From Sandaracinus sp. (GTDB lineage: Bacteria > Myxococcota_A > Polyangia > Polyangiales > Houyiibacteriaceae): a DNA stretch of 64,000 nt. Below are positions 25,840 through 34,826 of the stretch, in pieces. Position 1 is the first letter of the stretch. Every line of letters begins with the position of its first letter. A program made the position numbers and the translations under genes. Location: NCBI GenBank assembly GCA_002699025.1, contig PABA01000232.1, forward strand, positions 58,398-122,397, read 5' to 3'. The notes beneath the pieces were generated by a model that was given only the letters and a program-made list of their open reading frames with translations, had not been told where the DNA came from and searched no databases.

Positions 25840-27446
25840 GCCGCTCTCGACTCCTCCGCCCCGGCTGGCTGCTCCTGGTCCTCCCGGCGGCCTTCGCCTG
25901 CTTCGATCCGGATCGCGTGCCCACGGGCACGACGCCGAGCACGGAGACCGACCCCTTCGCCTGTGAGGACGGGCGCGACAACGACGGCGACGGGCTCGTC
26001 GACTGCCAGGACCCGGACTGCATCCAGCGGAATTTCTGCGGCGAGATCGTCCCCGACCTCCCCCCGAGCGGCGTCGAGGGCACGCTCCGGACCTGCGTGG
26101 ACCGCATCGACAACGACGAGGACGGCCAATTCGACTGCGGCGACCGCGACTGCCAGTCGATCCGCGAGCTCTGCTGCGTGAGCGAGTTCAGCGACGTGAG
26201 CTGCTCGGACGGCATCGACAACGACGGCAACGGCTTCGCCGACTGCCAGGACTTCGCCTGCCGCCGCAACCCCTTCGTCACCGTCTGCAACGAGGAGACC
26301 GTCTGCGACGACGGCTTCGACAACGACGGGGACCGGCAGACCGACTGCAACGACGACGACTGCGACGGCGACCCGGCCTGCGGCGCGGGCCCCGAGGACT
26401 CGGACGCGGCCTGCAGCGACGGCGTCGACAACGACGCCGACGGCGACACGGACTGCGACGATCCGGACTGCGCCGGCACCACGCCCTGCAGCATCGAGAT
26501 GGGCCCCGAGGACACGGTCGCCCGCTGCACGGACGGCGGCGACAACGACGGCGACGGCTTCACCGACTGCGCGGACTTCGACTGCTGCGGGGATCGCGAG
26601 TGCACGATGCCCATCGACCCGGCGGTCGACGAGTTCTGCAACGGCGGCGGCGACGCCGAGAACACCACCGAGGCCTGCACCGACGGGGTCGACAACGACG
26701 GCAACGGCTTCGTCGACTGCGCGGAGTTCGGCTGCTGCAACTCGGACGGCGACTGCATCAACGACGACGTGCAGGCCTACTGCGACGCCCGCTCGGAGAC
26801 GAGCTGCGCCGCCTGCTCGGACGGCATCGACAACGACGGCAACGGCTTCACCGACTGCGGGGACTTCAGCTGCTCCCGCAGTAACGAGGTCTGCGACGGC
26901 GTGCCGCTCCGGGACCGCTGCGAGTCGAGCTACGCGAGCTGCACCGACGGGCGCGACAACGAGGACGACGGCTTCGCCGACTGCGGTGACTTCTCCTGCC
27001 AGGACGTGCTCCAGCTGGTGACGCTCGTCGGCCCCGACGGAGAGCCGCGCATGGTCCCCGCGAGCCCCTGCGACGAGAGCGTCGTCGACGCCGACGCCGA
27101 CGGAGAGCCCGACAGCATCGAGGACCTCCTCGACCTGCGCCTGGCGGACCCCGATACCTTCTTCACGCGCGCCTACCAGCAGGCCCAGGGCCGCTGCACG
27201 GACGGCGTGGACAACGACAGCGACGGCTTCGTCGACTGCGACGACTGGGACTGCCAGTGGAACCCCCTGCTGAACCCGCAGACCCAGCGCCCGCTCGTCG
27301 AGGGAGGCGACCCCCCGCTCGGGCCCGGCCCGGGCCTCTGCCAGGGCGGCTTCTTCGACCGCGACACCCTGACCTGGCGCCTGCCCCGCGAGGGCGAGGT
27401 GATCCAGGTGCCCCCCGAGGAACAGGTTTCGCTCCTCTGCCGCTGA
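25836..27446 (+). CDS. lipoprotein with ten DNDGDG/Cys repeats (MopE-like motif)
   Basis: 536 aa starting at the GTG at 25836, which overlaps the previous stop by 4 nt. The signal peptide ends in lipobox AFAC. Ten 20-residue repeats follow, with consensus CxDGxDNDxDGxxDCxDxxC, spaced by variable linkers. Each looks like a calcium-binding loop (DNDGDG) clamped by three Cys, the pattern called the metal-binding motif in MopE-type proteins (family knowledge). Outer-membrane or surface location is predicted. It lies between the nuclease-like gene and a porin-like gene carrying the same repeat, suggesting one surface complex (inference). Confidence 0.85.
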   Translation: MSRSRLLRPGWLLLVLPAAFACFDPDRVPTGTTPSTETDPFACEDGRDNDGDGLVDCQDPDCIQRNFCGEIVPDLPPSGVEGTLRTCVDRIDNDEDGQFDCGDRDCQSIRELCCVSEFSDVSCSDGIDNDGNGFADCQDFACRRNPFVTVCNEETVCDDGFDNDGDRQTDCNDDDCDGDPACGAGPEDSDAACSDGVDNDADGDTDCDDPDCAGTTPCSIEMGPEDTVARCTDGGDNDGDGFTDCADFDCCGDRECTMPIDPAVDEFCNGGGDAENTTEACTDGVDNDGNGFVDCAEFGCCNSDGDCINDDVQAYCDARSETSCAACSDGIDNDGNGFTDCGDFSCSRSNEVCDGVPLRDRCESSYASCTDGRDNEDDGFADCGDFSCQDVLQLVTLVGPDGEPRMVPASPCDESVVDADADGEPDSIEDLLDLRLADPDTFFTRAYQQAQGRCTDGVDNDSDGFVDCDDWDCQWNPLLNPQTQRPLVEGGDPPLGPGPGLCQGGFFDRDTLTWRLPREGEVIQVPPEEQVSLLCR

Positions 27447-27478
27447 GGCGGCGCGGGAGCTCCGAGAGGACGAGACGC

Positions 27479-29140
27479 ATGAGGTATGGAGCACGGTTCG
27501 CGCTGACGGGCGCGCTGCTGCTGGCCGTCACGGGCACGGCCTGGGCCCAGACCGGCGAGGACGCCGCCCCCGACGAGGGCGCCCCGGCCGATCTGCAGAT
27601 GCCCGCGAACGAGGCGCCGCCCGCCGACGCCGACGAGCCCGCCGGGGCCCCGGTGCCGACGAGCTCGCCGGCCACCGAGTCGCGCTGCGACGACGGCGCC
27701 GACGACGACGGCGACGGCATGGTCGACTGCGCCGACGCGGACTGCTTCGAGGACCCGATCTGCGAGGCGAACACGGGCGACGAGCGGAACGACGAGCGCT
27801 GCAGCGACTGGGTCGACAACGACGGCGACGGCATGACCGACTGCGAGGACACGGACTGCACGACGCCGCCCGTGACCGTCTGCGAGGGCTCGGCCGCGCG
27901 GATGACCCCCGCCAGCCAGCCGAACGACGGAGAGGAGGACCTCCCGGAGCTCGAGGGCGACATGAGCGCGGAGGACCTCATCGGCGGCTTCGGCGACGCC
28001 GACGGCGAGCGGAACGACTACCTCTGCTCGGACGGCGCCGACAACGACGGTGACGGCCGGACCGACTGCGCCGACTTCGGCTGCCGCTTCGACCCGCAGG
28101 TCACGGTCTGCACGGCCAGCCCCGGCTACCGCTTCGGCGTGGTCGCCGGCGTCGGCTTCGAATACGACGCCCAGGCGGACGACGACATCCAGACGCCCTA
28201 CGACGTGCGCTTCACCCGCCTCCAGCTCCGCGCGCTCGGCCAGATCCCCTACATCGAGAACAGCTTCTTCCTGATCTCGGCCCGCCTCGAGCGCTCCCCG
28301 CGCATCACCTTCGCCCACTTCCAGATCCCCGTGGGCAACCGGGGCCACTACGTCGCCATCAACAGCGGCGGCGGCAACCTCTCGTCGGCGCTCATCATCT
28401 CGACGGCGAAGCAGCCGCTCCTCGACCCGCCCTTCTACATGCTCAACGAGTTCGAGGAGGGCAACGGCGCCGCCATGGAGGCCGGCGGCCCGCTCCTCCC
28501 GAGCGGCCGGCTCCGCTTCCGGGTCTTCGCGGCCGGCGGCTCGGGCCGCTCGAACGGCAACGTCGGTGGGCGCTTCTTCCCGGACGACAACCAGAACTTC
28601 ACGTACACGGCCGGCGCACAGCTGCACCTGAACTTCATCGGCCACTTCGGCCGCTTCGACTCGCCGCTGCTCTACACGAAGGTGCCCCTCGGCCTCGGCA
28701 TGCTGATCGGCGGCAAGTGGGACCAGCGGGCCGACGAGCGCTACCCCGCCGCCAACGCCCTCCTGGTCTTCAAGCACAGCTACTTCCTCTTCCGCTTCGA
28801 GAACTACTTCAAGTACTCGCTCGACTTCGGCGGCTCGGTGCAGAACGCCTTCAACGCGCAGCTCTCCGTCCTGCTCTACCCCCGGTGGCTCATGTTCGCG
28901 GCCGACTTCGGCATGTACCGGGGCGGCGACTTCGACGAGGACGAGCTGCCCACGGAGGGCGGGCCGCAGCAGCCGCGGAACGAGTGGCAGGCGCGCGCCG
29001 CGCTCCACCTCTGGTGGTACCGGAACATCGGCCTGCTCTCGCTGCTCTACACGGAGCGGCACCTCGAGGACCTCGAGTTCCGCGACGACGATCAGAACAC
29101 GGAGCGCTCGGTCCGCGTCGAGGTCCAGTTCCGCTTCTGA
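27479..29140 (+). CDS. porin-like beta-barrel with N-terminal DNDGDG/Cys repeats
   Basis: 553 aa; GAGAGGA lies 8 nt before the ATG and the signal peptide ends AWA-Q at about 24. Residues 60-220 carry three copies of the 20-residue Cys/Asp repeat seen in the upstream gene. From about 220 on the sequence is a barrel: alternating strands, Tyr/Phe girdles and a terminal RVEVQFRF with final Phe, typical of outer-membrane proteins. It somewhat resembles phosphate-selective porin (OprO/P) folds, but this is not firm. A fusion of calcium-loop repeats to a barrel is unusual. It is last in the operon. Confidence 0.8.
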   Translation: MRYGARFALTGALLLAVTGTAWAQTGEDAAPDEGAPADLQMPANEAPPADADEPAGAPVPTSSPATESRCDDGADDDGDGMVDCADADCFEDPICEANTGDERNDERCSDWVDNDGDGMTDCEDTDCTTPPVTVCEGSAARMTPASQPNDGEEDLPELEGDMSAEDLIGGFGDADGERNDYLCSDGADNDGDGRTDCADFGCRFDPQVTVCTASPGYRFGVVAGVGFEYDAQADDDIQTPYDVRFTRLQLRALGQIPYIENSFFLISARLERSPRITFAHFQIPVGNRGHYVAINSGGGNLSSALIISTAKQPLLDPPFYMLNEFEEGNGAAMEAGGPLLPSGRLRFRVFAAGGSGRSNGNVGGRFFPDDNQNFTYTAGAQLHLNFIGHFGRFDSPLLYTKVPLGLGMLIGGKWDQRADERYPAANALLVFKHSYFLFRFENYFKYSLDFGGSVQNAFNAQLSVLLYPRWLMFAADFGMYRGGDFDEDELPTEGGPQQPRNEWQARAALHLWWYRNIGLLSLLYTERHLEDLEFRDDDQNTERSVRVEVQFRF

Positions 29141-29171
29141 GACGGTCGCTCGAAGGAGCGAGCCCCAGCGC

Positions 29172-29202
29172 GACGCCCGCCCCGGCCCCCGGAGCGGGCG
29201 TC
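29172..29202 (+). terminator. 9-bp hairpin terminator after the porin-like gene
   Basis: gacgcccgc pairs perfectly with gcgggcgtc around a 13-nt loop, 32 bp after the stop. It is followed by gtcgcgttcg, with no T-run, like the other hairpins of this type in the window. Confidence 0.6.
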
Positions 29203-29204
29203 GT

Positions 29205-29336
29205 CGCGTTCGGGGTGCGTCGGACGAAGCGCCCGAGGATGCGCTCGGCCTCGCGGAGCCTCTCCGCGCCCGGCACGACCTCGTCGAGCGAGACGTAGCC
29301 CTTCAGGTAGGCCGTCGCGAGCCGCCCCCGCGCCTC
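29205..29336 (-). pseudogene. possible coding fragment on the minus strand
   Basis: One minus-strand frame here reads RLATAYLKGYVSLDEVVPGA and on to ERLREAERILGRF, which has the composition and helix pattern of a real protein end. There is no stop where it should end, since the frame runs on into the porin-like gene. Upstream it runs through the hexamer array as Ala-Gly-Ala-Asp repeats with no start codon. It is either a gene relic or chance. No family recognised. Confidence 0.25.
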
Positions 29337-29348
29337 GGGAGCGGGAGC

Positions 29349-29465
29349 GTCAGCTCCAGCGCCGTCAGCTCCAGCGCCAGCGTCAGCTCCAGCGCTAGCG
29401 TCAGCTCCAGCGCTAGCGTCAGCTGCAGCTCCAGCGTCAGCTGCAGCTCCAGCGACAGCTCCGGC
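29349..29465. repeat. hexamer/18-mer tandem array (cagctc/cagcgt)n
   Basis: About 115 bp of near-perfect repeats of gtcagctccagcgctagc, built from 6-bp steps. It lies in the 420-bp gap between 29140 and 29561. The remaining gap holds the hairpin at 29172 and the fragment at 29205-29336. Confidence 0.85.
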
Positions 29466-29560
29466 GGGAGCGGGGAAGCGGAAGCGCTGGAGCGCGAACG
29501 CCGGAGCTGCCTTGCCCCCCCCGCGTTCTCGCCCCCGCCCCCTCGTGCTACACCCCGCCC

Positions 29561-30154
29561 ATGCGCACGCCCCCGCTCGTGCTCCTCCTCCTCGCCGGCA
29601 CCGCCTGCGGCCGCGACCTGCCGCCGCGTTTCGTCGTCGAGCGGGACGTCGGTGACTTCGCCTACCGGCGCTACCAGCGTGTCCTCGACGTCGAGTTCCC
29701 GGTCCCCGAGAACCCGGCCGAGGGCCACACGGCCACCTACGTGCAGCGCACCCGCGACGGGCGCGACGTGATCCTCGCGACGGCCTTCGTGACCGTCTAC
29801 GAGCAGGCGCCCTCGCTCAGCTCCGAGGTGCGCGACCGCCTCGACGAGCTCGGCAGCTACGACGTGGTCGTCGAGAAGAACGAGGGCGAGTGGATGTGGC
29901 GGCTCGACAGCGGCGAGCTCCCCTGGCTGCTCTGGGTCAGCGGCCGCTACCTCGTGAAGCTCGGCGGCCCGCCCGGCGGCGCCATCCCCGAGGAGCTCGT
30001 CGAGACCTACGCGGACCTCTACCCGAGCGACCTGAACGAGCACGGCCGGGCCCGCGAGGGGGCCGCGAGCCACGGCGCCTCCGCCGCCAGCGACGAGGGC
30101 GAAGACCCGGAGCTCGAGATGCCCTCGAGCCTCCGCGAGGGAGCCCCCCAATGA
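29561..30154 (+). CDS. hypothetical lipoprotein upstream of hisC
   Basis: 197 aa with lipobox GTAC (Cys16). The mature protein is a compact mixed alpha/beta domain (VERDVGDFAYRRYQRVLDVE, then TAFVTVYEQ) followed by an acidic, low-complexity tail. Its stop overlaps the hisC ATG (ATGA), so the two are translationally coupled. A functional link to histidine synthesis is not evident. TACACC lies 6 nt before the ATG, near the leaderless pattern. No family recognised. Confidence 0.7.
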   Translation: MRTPPLVLLLLAGTACGRDLPPRFVVERDVGDFAYRRYQRVLDVEFPVPENPAEGHTATYVQRTRDGRDVILATAFVTVYEQAPSLSSEVRDRLDELGSYDVVVEKNEGEWMWRLDSGELPWLLWVSGRYLVKLGGPPGGAIPEELVETYADLYPSDLNEHGRAREGAASHGASAASDEGEDPELEMPSSLREGAPQ

Positions 30155-31254
30155 GCCGCCCTCCCCTGAGCCGGCTGCGGTCGAGCCTCGCCGAGCTGAA
30201 GGCCTACCGGGTCCCGCCCGAGCCGCCGCCCATCAAGCTCGACGCCAACGAGAGCCCCTGGCCGCTCCCGGAAGACGCGCGGCGCACGCTCGCCGAAGCC
30301 CTCGCGGCGCTCCCGCTCCACCGCTACCCCGACGGCCTGGCCCGCGGCCTGCGGAGCGCCCTCGCCGCGCACCTCGACGCGCCCGAAGAGGGGCTCCTGC
30401 TCGGCGTCGGCTCGGACGAGTGCATCACCATGCTCTACGGCGGGCTCGCGAAGCCGGGCCCGAGCGGCGAGGCGGTCGTGCTCTTCCCCGGCCCGACCTT
30501 CGTCATGTACGCGCACACGGCCCGCGCCCACGGGCTGGTGCCCGTCGAGGTGCCGCTCGCCGACGACTGGACCCTCGATCCCGAGGCCATGCACGCGGCG
30601 CTCGAGCGGCACCGACCGAACCTCGTCTTCTACGCCTCCCCGAACAACCCGACGGGCAACGCCTTCGACCCGGAGACGATCCGCGCCCTCGCCGACGCGC
30701 ACCCGGAGACGCTCCACGTGGTCGACGAGGCCTACGGGCCCTTCCACCGGGACCGGCCGGAGGAGCCCGCGAAGACGCTCCGCCCCTGGGTGGCCGAGCG
30801 ACCGCAGGTCGCCGTCATGAGCACGCTCTCGAAGTGCGGGCTCGCTGGCGCGCGCCTCGGCTGGCTCTACGCGGATCCGGCGTTCGTCGCCGAGCTCGAG
30901 AAGGTGCGCCAGCCCTTCAACCTGAACGCGCTCACGCAGGAGGCCGCGCGGCTCGCCCTGACGGACCTCGCCCCGGTGATCGAGGAGCAGCTCCGGGCCA
31001 TCGTGCGCGAGCGCGCGGTGCTGCGCGGCGCCCTCGAGGCGATCGAGGGGCTCCACGTCTGGCCCTCGGACGCGAACTTCCTGCTCGTGCGCGTGCCCGG
31101 CGACGCCGTGGCGCTCCGTGAGCGGCTCTGGGCCGAGGGCATCGCGGTCCGCGTCTTCGCGTCCCACCCGCGCCTCGCCGGCCACCTGCGCCTCACCGTC
31201 GGCACGCCCGACGAGAACGCCGCCCTGGTGGACGCGCTCCGCCGCGCGCTCTGA
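30151..31254 (+). CDS. hisC: histidinol-phosphate aminotransferase
   Basis: 367 aa, fold type I PLP aminotransferase. DANESPWPLP near 31-40 and the RYPDG start are typical of HisC. YASPNNPTGN (162-170) and the Schiff-base lysine in STLSKCGLAGARLGW (Lys228) are present, with the C-terminal arginine in HLRLTVGTP. It converts imidazole-acetol phosphate to histidinol phosphate with glutamate. The broader subgroup also includes aromatic aminotransferases, so specificity is likely rather than certain. No other his genes are nearby. The ATG overlaps the upstream lipoprotein stop. Confidence 0.92.
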   Translation: MSRPPLSRLRSSLAELKAYRVPPEPPPIKLDANESPWPLPEDARRTLAEALAALPLHRYPDGLARGLRSALAAHLDAPEEGLLLGVGSDECITMLYGGLAKPGPSGEAVVLFPGPTFVMYAHTARAHGLVPVEVPLADDWTLDPEAMHAALERHRPNLVFYASPNNPTGNAFDPETIRALADAHPETLHVVDEAYGPFHRDRPEEPAKTLRPWVAERPQVAVMSTLSKCGLAGARLGWLYADPAFVAELEKVRQPFNLNALTQEAARLALTDLAPVIEEQLRAIVRERAVLRGALEAIEGLHVWPSDANFLLVRVPGDAVALRERLWAEGIAVRVFASHPRLAGHLRLTVGTPDENAALVDALRRAL

Positions 31255-31370
31255 GTCCTTTCGGCCGGGCGGTGCTCGGCCCTTCGCCCGCCCTCCGCCC
31301 TGGCGCGGCCCCGCTCCCCGCGGCGCGGCCGGGTCGCGCGCCCGAGCGCGGGTGAGGGCGGGATCCGGAG

Positions 31371-33089
31371 TCAGGCCTCGGGCGGGATCACGACCTCGTC
31401 GCTCCCCGGGTCGGCGCCGGCGCCGGGCACGTCGTGGAGCGTGTGATCCTCGCGCTGGCGCACGGACTCGCTCCGGGCCGCGACCAGGTCCGCCGGGCTC
31501 GGCTCCGCCTCCTCGGGCGGCATCATCGAGACGTTGAGCGGCGGCAGGTCCTCGAACCAGGAGAAGAACTCGAGCAGCTTCGACTTCCGATCGGAGGGCA
31601 GGTAGTCGAAGTTCACGCCCCGGTCGCTGATCTCCCAGAACTCGCTCGAGCGCACGCCGAGCAGCTCGTCGCGGATGCTGCCGAGCCGGTCGCGCCGCTC
31701 CCGCTCCATGTCCCGGAAGATGTCCTGCGCCCGGTCGAGGTCCCCGTGCGCCAGGTAGTAGGTCGCGAGCTTGCACTGGGCCTTGCGCACGCCGCGGAGC
31801 GAGACCTCCTGGACCTCGCTCTCGCTCTCCTTGTCGACCTGCAGGAAGATGCGCAGCAGCTCGCGGATGGCCTTCGAGCCCTCGTCGAAGGCCATCTCGT
31901 TCAGCGCGCAGAGGTCGTAGGCAACCGTCTCCAGGATGAAGGGCAGCTTCGCGTTGTAGGAGACGAGCCCGTAGTACTTGAAGTAGCGCGCGATCTCGAT
32001 CGCCTTGGCGCCGTCGTCGTGGGCGAGGGCGCTCTCCGCGAGGAGCCGGTACTGGTGCAGCACGTTGTAGGCCGTGCGCACGTCGCGCGCGTTCACGGTC
32101 GCGCGCAGGTAGGTGTTGAAGAACTTCACGAGGAGCTCGAAGAGCTGATCGTTGCCCGTCTCCAGGGCGTGCTCGGCGAGGTGGCGCGTGTTGATGGCGA
32201 TCAGGTAGTTGATGTCGCGCATCTTGTTCAGCGCCTCGTTGTAGAGGGTCTGGTACTTGCGCAGCACCTTCATCTCGAACCAGATGCGCCGCGACGAGAC
32301 CGCGTCGAGCACCTCGTGGGACATGGAGACGAAGTCCGGGTTGTGGGCGAGCTCCCCCTCCACGCGGAACCACTCGTCCTCGAGCCGTCCGCGCACGTCC
32401 TGGTACTCGAGGACCATCGCCTTGAGCGCGTCGACGCTCGCCATGGAGATGCCCTTGTCCTTGTGCTCCATGGCGTTGACGCCGATGTCGGCGAGCTGCT
32501 CGACGCCGCGCACGGCCTCCGTCTGGCGCGCCTTCACCGAGTGCTTGCTGGTCTGCCCGATGATCTTCATCGCGTGCGCGCGGATGCGGTCCACGATCTG
32601 GATCGGGTTCAGGAAGTCGAAGACGAAGGCGAAGTAGGGGAGCAGGATCAGCAGGCAGAGCGCGAGCAGGAGCAGGCTCACGGTCACGCCGGCGAAGGGG
32701 AAGGCGCCGTCGCCGGCGGCGGCGTCCGGGAGGCTGACGCCGACCAGGAGAGCTTGGAGCGCCGTCACGACGAAGAAGCCCATGACGGCGAAGTTGATCG
32801 GCTCGGCCACGAAGAGCTCGGTGACGCGGTGGGTGTACCGGTTCGAGGCGAGCTCCACGATGATGGCGACGACGGTGATCGCGATGCCGAGCACGCCCGC
32901 CACGATCTCGCCGGCGTTGCCGATGGTGTCGGCGGCGGCGCCGCGGTCGCGGTAGAGGGCGATGAGCCAGCCGGGCGAGCCGCCGAGATCCACCGCGTAG
33001 GTGATCGCGTAGACCGCGACCGCGAAGCCGAGGAGGATCGCCAGCGGCAAGAGCCAGATCCGCCAGGCGGACGCAGGTTCCGAAGCCAT
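31371..33089 (-). CDS. membrane protein with large soluble helical domain
   Basis: 572 aa. Four hydrophobic helices lie in the first 160 residues (about 10-31, 60-82, 100-118, 133-158). About 400 residues of cytoplasmic, mostly helical sequence follow, rich in paired helices (RTAYNVLHQYRLLAESALAH). The layout recalls DUF2254-type predicted membrane proteins, but I could not confirm that. The C-terminal 60 residues are acidic and disordered. The start ATG at 33089 lies 7 nt after TACGCT (33102-33097). It is divergent from the barrel gene at 33172. Role unknown. Confidence 0.75.
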   Translation of the reverse strand: MASEPASAWRIWLLPLAILLGFAVAVYAITYAVDLGGSPGWLIALYRDRGAAADTIGNAGEIVAGVLGIAITVVAIIVELASNRYTHRVTELFVAEPINFAVMGFFVVTALQALLVGVSLPDAAAGDGAFPFAGVTVSLLLLALCLLILLPYFAFVFDFLNPIQIVDRIRAHAMKIIGQTSKHSVKARQTEAVRGVEQLADIGVNAMEHKDKGISMASVDALKAMVLEYQDVRGRLEDEWFRVEGELAHNPDFVSMSHEVLDAVSSRRIWFEMKVLRKYQTLYNEALNKMRDINYLIAINTRHLAEHALETGNDQLFELLVKFFNTYLRATVNARDVRTAYNVLHQYRLLAESALAHDDGAKAIEIARYFKYYGLVSYNAKLPFILETVAYDLCALNEMAFDEGSKAIRELLRIFLQVDKESESEVQEVSLRGVRKAQCKLATYYLAHGDLDRAQDIFRDMERERRDRLGSIRDELLGVRSSEFWEISDRGVNFDYLPSDRKSKLLEFFSWFEDLPPLNVSMMPPEEAEPSPADLVAARSESVRQREDHTLHDVPGAGADPGSDEVVIPPEA

Positions 33090-33096
33090 CGCCGAG

Positions 33097-33164
33097 AGCG
33101 TACTACGCTTGGAAGGGCGCAGCGGCCACGAGCGGCTGCCCGGGCGCACGCGGGGTTGTAGGAT
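33097..33164. promoter_or_regulatory. back-to-back -10 boxes of two divergent genes
   Basis: Minus-strand TACGCT (33102-33097) and plus-strand TAGGAT (33159-33164) each end exactly 7 nt before the start codon of their gene (33089 and 33172). The 82-bp divergent gap contains no ribosome-binding site for either gene. Confidence 0.55.
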
Positions 33165-33171
33165 GCGGGCG

Positions 33172-34080
33172 ATGCGCGGCGCGCGGCGGGGATGGGGGGC
33201 GGCGTGGTTGGGGCTGCTCCTGCCGGCCCTGGCCTCCGCACAGGGCTTCGAGGATCCGGGCTTCGATCGGGCCTTCGACCCGGAGGCGCCCGCGGGCGAG
33301 GGCGAGGGGCCCGCCGCCGAGGCGCCGCCGGGAGAAGAGCCACCGAGCGCCGCGCCGACGGGCGAGCGCGAGGAGCCCACCGCCGAAGCATCGACGGGAG
33401 CGGAAGCGCCGCCGGCCGCGGGCGGCTCGGCGCGCCCGTCCGCGGGCCCCGCGGGCGCGGAGACGGCCGCGGAGACCGGCGCCGCGACGCTCGCTCCCGA
33501 GGAGCGGATCGAGCTGCCCCCGGACCCACCGGCGCCGGATCCGTCGATGGAGCGCCTCGACGACGGATCCGTTCGCTGGCTGCTCGGCCTGGCCTTCCTC
33601 GCCGGCCCCGGCCGCGACGCGCCCCTCGACGACGCCCTCGCGGCGCGCGGCTTCGGCCCCCCTTCGGCGGTGCTCGGGGGCGAGGTCCAGGCGCTCTACC
33701 GACCGGTGCGCGGTCTGGCCTTCGGGCCCCGGCTGGGGCTGCGTCACCGCCACTGGGCCGCCTGGGAGGGGCCGCCAGCGGCGCTGCTGAGCCTCGACCT
33801 GATGCTCGCGATCACCGCCCGCCTGCCCATCGGCTCGCGCGTCTGGCTCGGCGGCGACCTGGCCGGGGGCGTGGGCCTCGGGCGGCTGGCGATCCGCGAC
33901 GGGCGCAGCACGCACGTCCTCGGCCGCTTCCAGGTGAGCGGCGTCTTCGCGCTCGAGCTCGTCGGCGCGCTCCGCGCGACGGTGCGCGCCGGCTACGAGT
34001 GGGCGCCCGTGGATCTGCCGCTCGGCGACGGGCGCCTCGGCGGGCCCTTCTTCCTGCTCGGCTTCGAGGTGCGCGAATGA
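33172..34080 (+). CDS. secreted protein: acidic linker plus outer-membrane barrel
   Basis: 302 aa from the ATG at 33172, chosen because of the TAGGAT box 7 nt upstream; an ATG at 33163 lies inside that box. The signal peptide ends ASA-Q at about 24. Residues 25-115 are an Ala/Glu/Pro/Gly-rich linker. Residues 125-302 form a barrel-like series of strands ending FFLLGFEVRE. The linker may span peptidoglycan or the periplasm (inference). It overlaps the next gene by ATGA. No family recognised. Confidence 0.7.
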   Translation: MRGARRGWGAAWLGLLLPALASAQGFEDPGFDRAFDPEAPAGEGEGPAAEAPPGEEPPSAAPTGEREEPTAEASTGAEAPPAAGGSARPSAGPAGAETAAETGAATLAPEERIELPPDPPAPDPSMERLDDGSVRWLLGLAFLAGPGRDAPLDDALAARGFGPPSAVLGGEVQALYRPVRGLAFGPRLGLRHRHWAAWEGPPAALLSLDLMLAITARLPIGSRVWLGGDLAGGVGLGRLAIRDGRSTHVLGRFQVSGVFALELVGALRATVRAGYEWAPVDLPLGDGRLGGPFFLLGFEVRE

Positions 34081-34682
34081 GGCCCCGGCCCCGCGTGCTG
34101 CGCGCCCTGCTCCTCGCGCTCCTCGCGCTCCTCGCCTGCCGCGAGACCGGGGAGGCGCCGGTGCGGCTCCTCGAAGAGGGCTTCGAGACGAGCTGCGAGG
34201 GGCTCCCCTGCGGCTGGGCCCAGGCCGCCGGGCCCGACGGGGCCGTGACCTGGGTGAGCACCGTGCACCCGGGCGAGCGCGGGCTCCGCCTCGAGGGCGA
34301 GGGCACGGCCGCGCTCGGGCCGGGCGCGGAAGGCGCGAGCGTCACCGTGGTCAGCGGGGCGCTCGAAGCCGCCGTGAGCGGGCGCTGCGACGAGGGCACC
34401 GCGCTGGCGATCGCGGTCTCGGTCGTCGCCCCCGGCCCGAGGCCCGTGCCCGCCGACGGCTTCGCCGGCGAGGCCCGGCTCCCGACCGAGTGGAGCGGCA
34501 CCACCTTCACGCCGCTCGTCGGGACCACCGCGCTCCTCGACGGGGGCATCGGCCCGGGCGGCTGGTTCCTCGAGGTGCGGAGCGTCCGTCTGGAGGTGGT
34601 GGGCCCCGGCGCCTGCGAGATCGACCACCTGATCCTCGACGGCGTGGGGGCCAGCGACCCGGCCGGCCCGGACGCCTGCTGA
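34077..34682 (+). CDS. hypothetical lipoprotein
   Basis: 201 aa with lipobox LLAC (Cys21). The mature part looks like a beta-sandwich (CEGLPCGWAQ, then VTVVSGALEAAVSG), similar in feel to carbohydrate-binding or concanavalin-like modules. A Cys pair near each end could form disulfides. The ATG overlaps the stop of the barrel gene, so the two products are probably made together in the envelope. No firm family. Confidence 0.7.
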   Translation: MRPRPRVLRALLLALLALLACRETGEAPVRLLEEGFETSCEGLPCGWAQAAGPDGAVTWVSTVHPGERGLRLEGEGTAALGPGAEGASVTVVSGALEAAVSGRCDEGTALAIAVSVVAPGPRPVPADGFAGEARLPTEWSGTTFTPLVGTTALLDGGIGPGGWFLEVRSVRLEVVGPGACEIDHLILDGVGASDPAGPDAC

Positions 34683-34826
34683 GCGCCACGGCTTGACGCG
34701 AGGTCTCTCGGCCCCACTCAGAGAGGAGGGAGGTGGCGCGCTGGCCGGCTCGGCTCGGCCTGCTAAGGCGTCTGCTTCCTTCCGCCGGGCGGCGTCGCCC
34801 GGCCCGCGGCGAGAGAGCACTCGACC

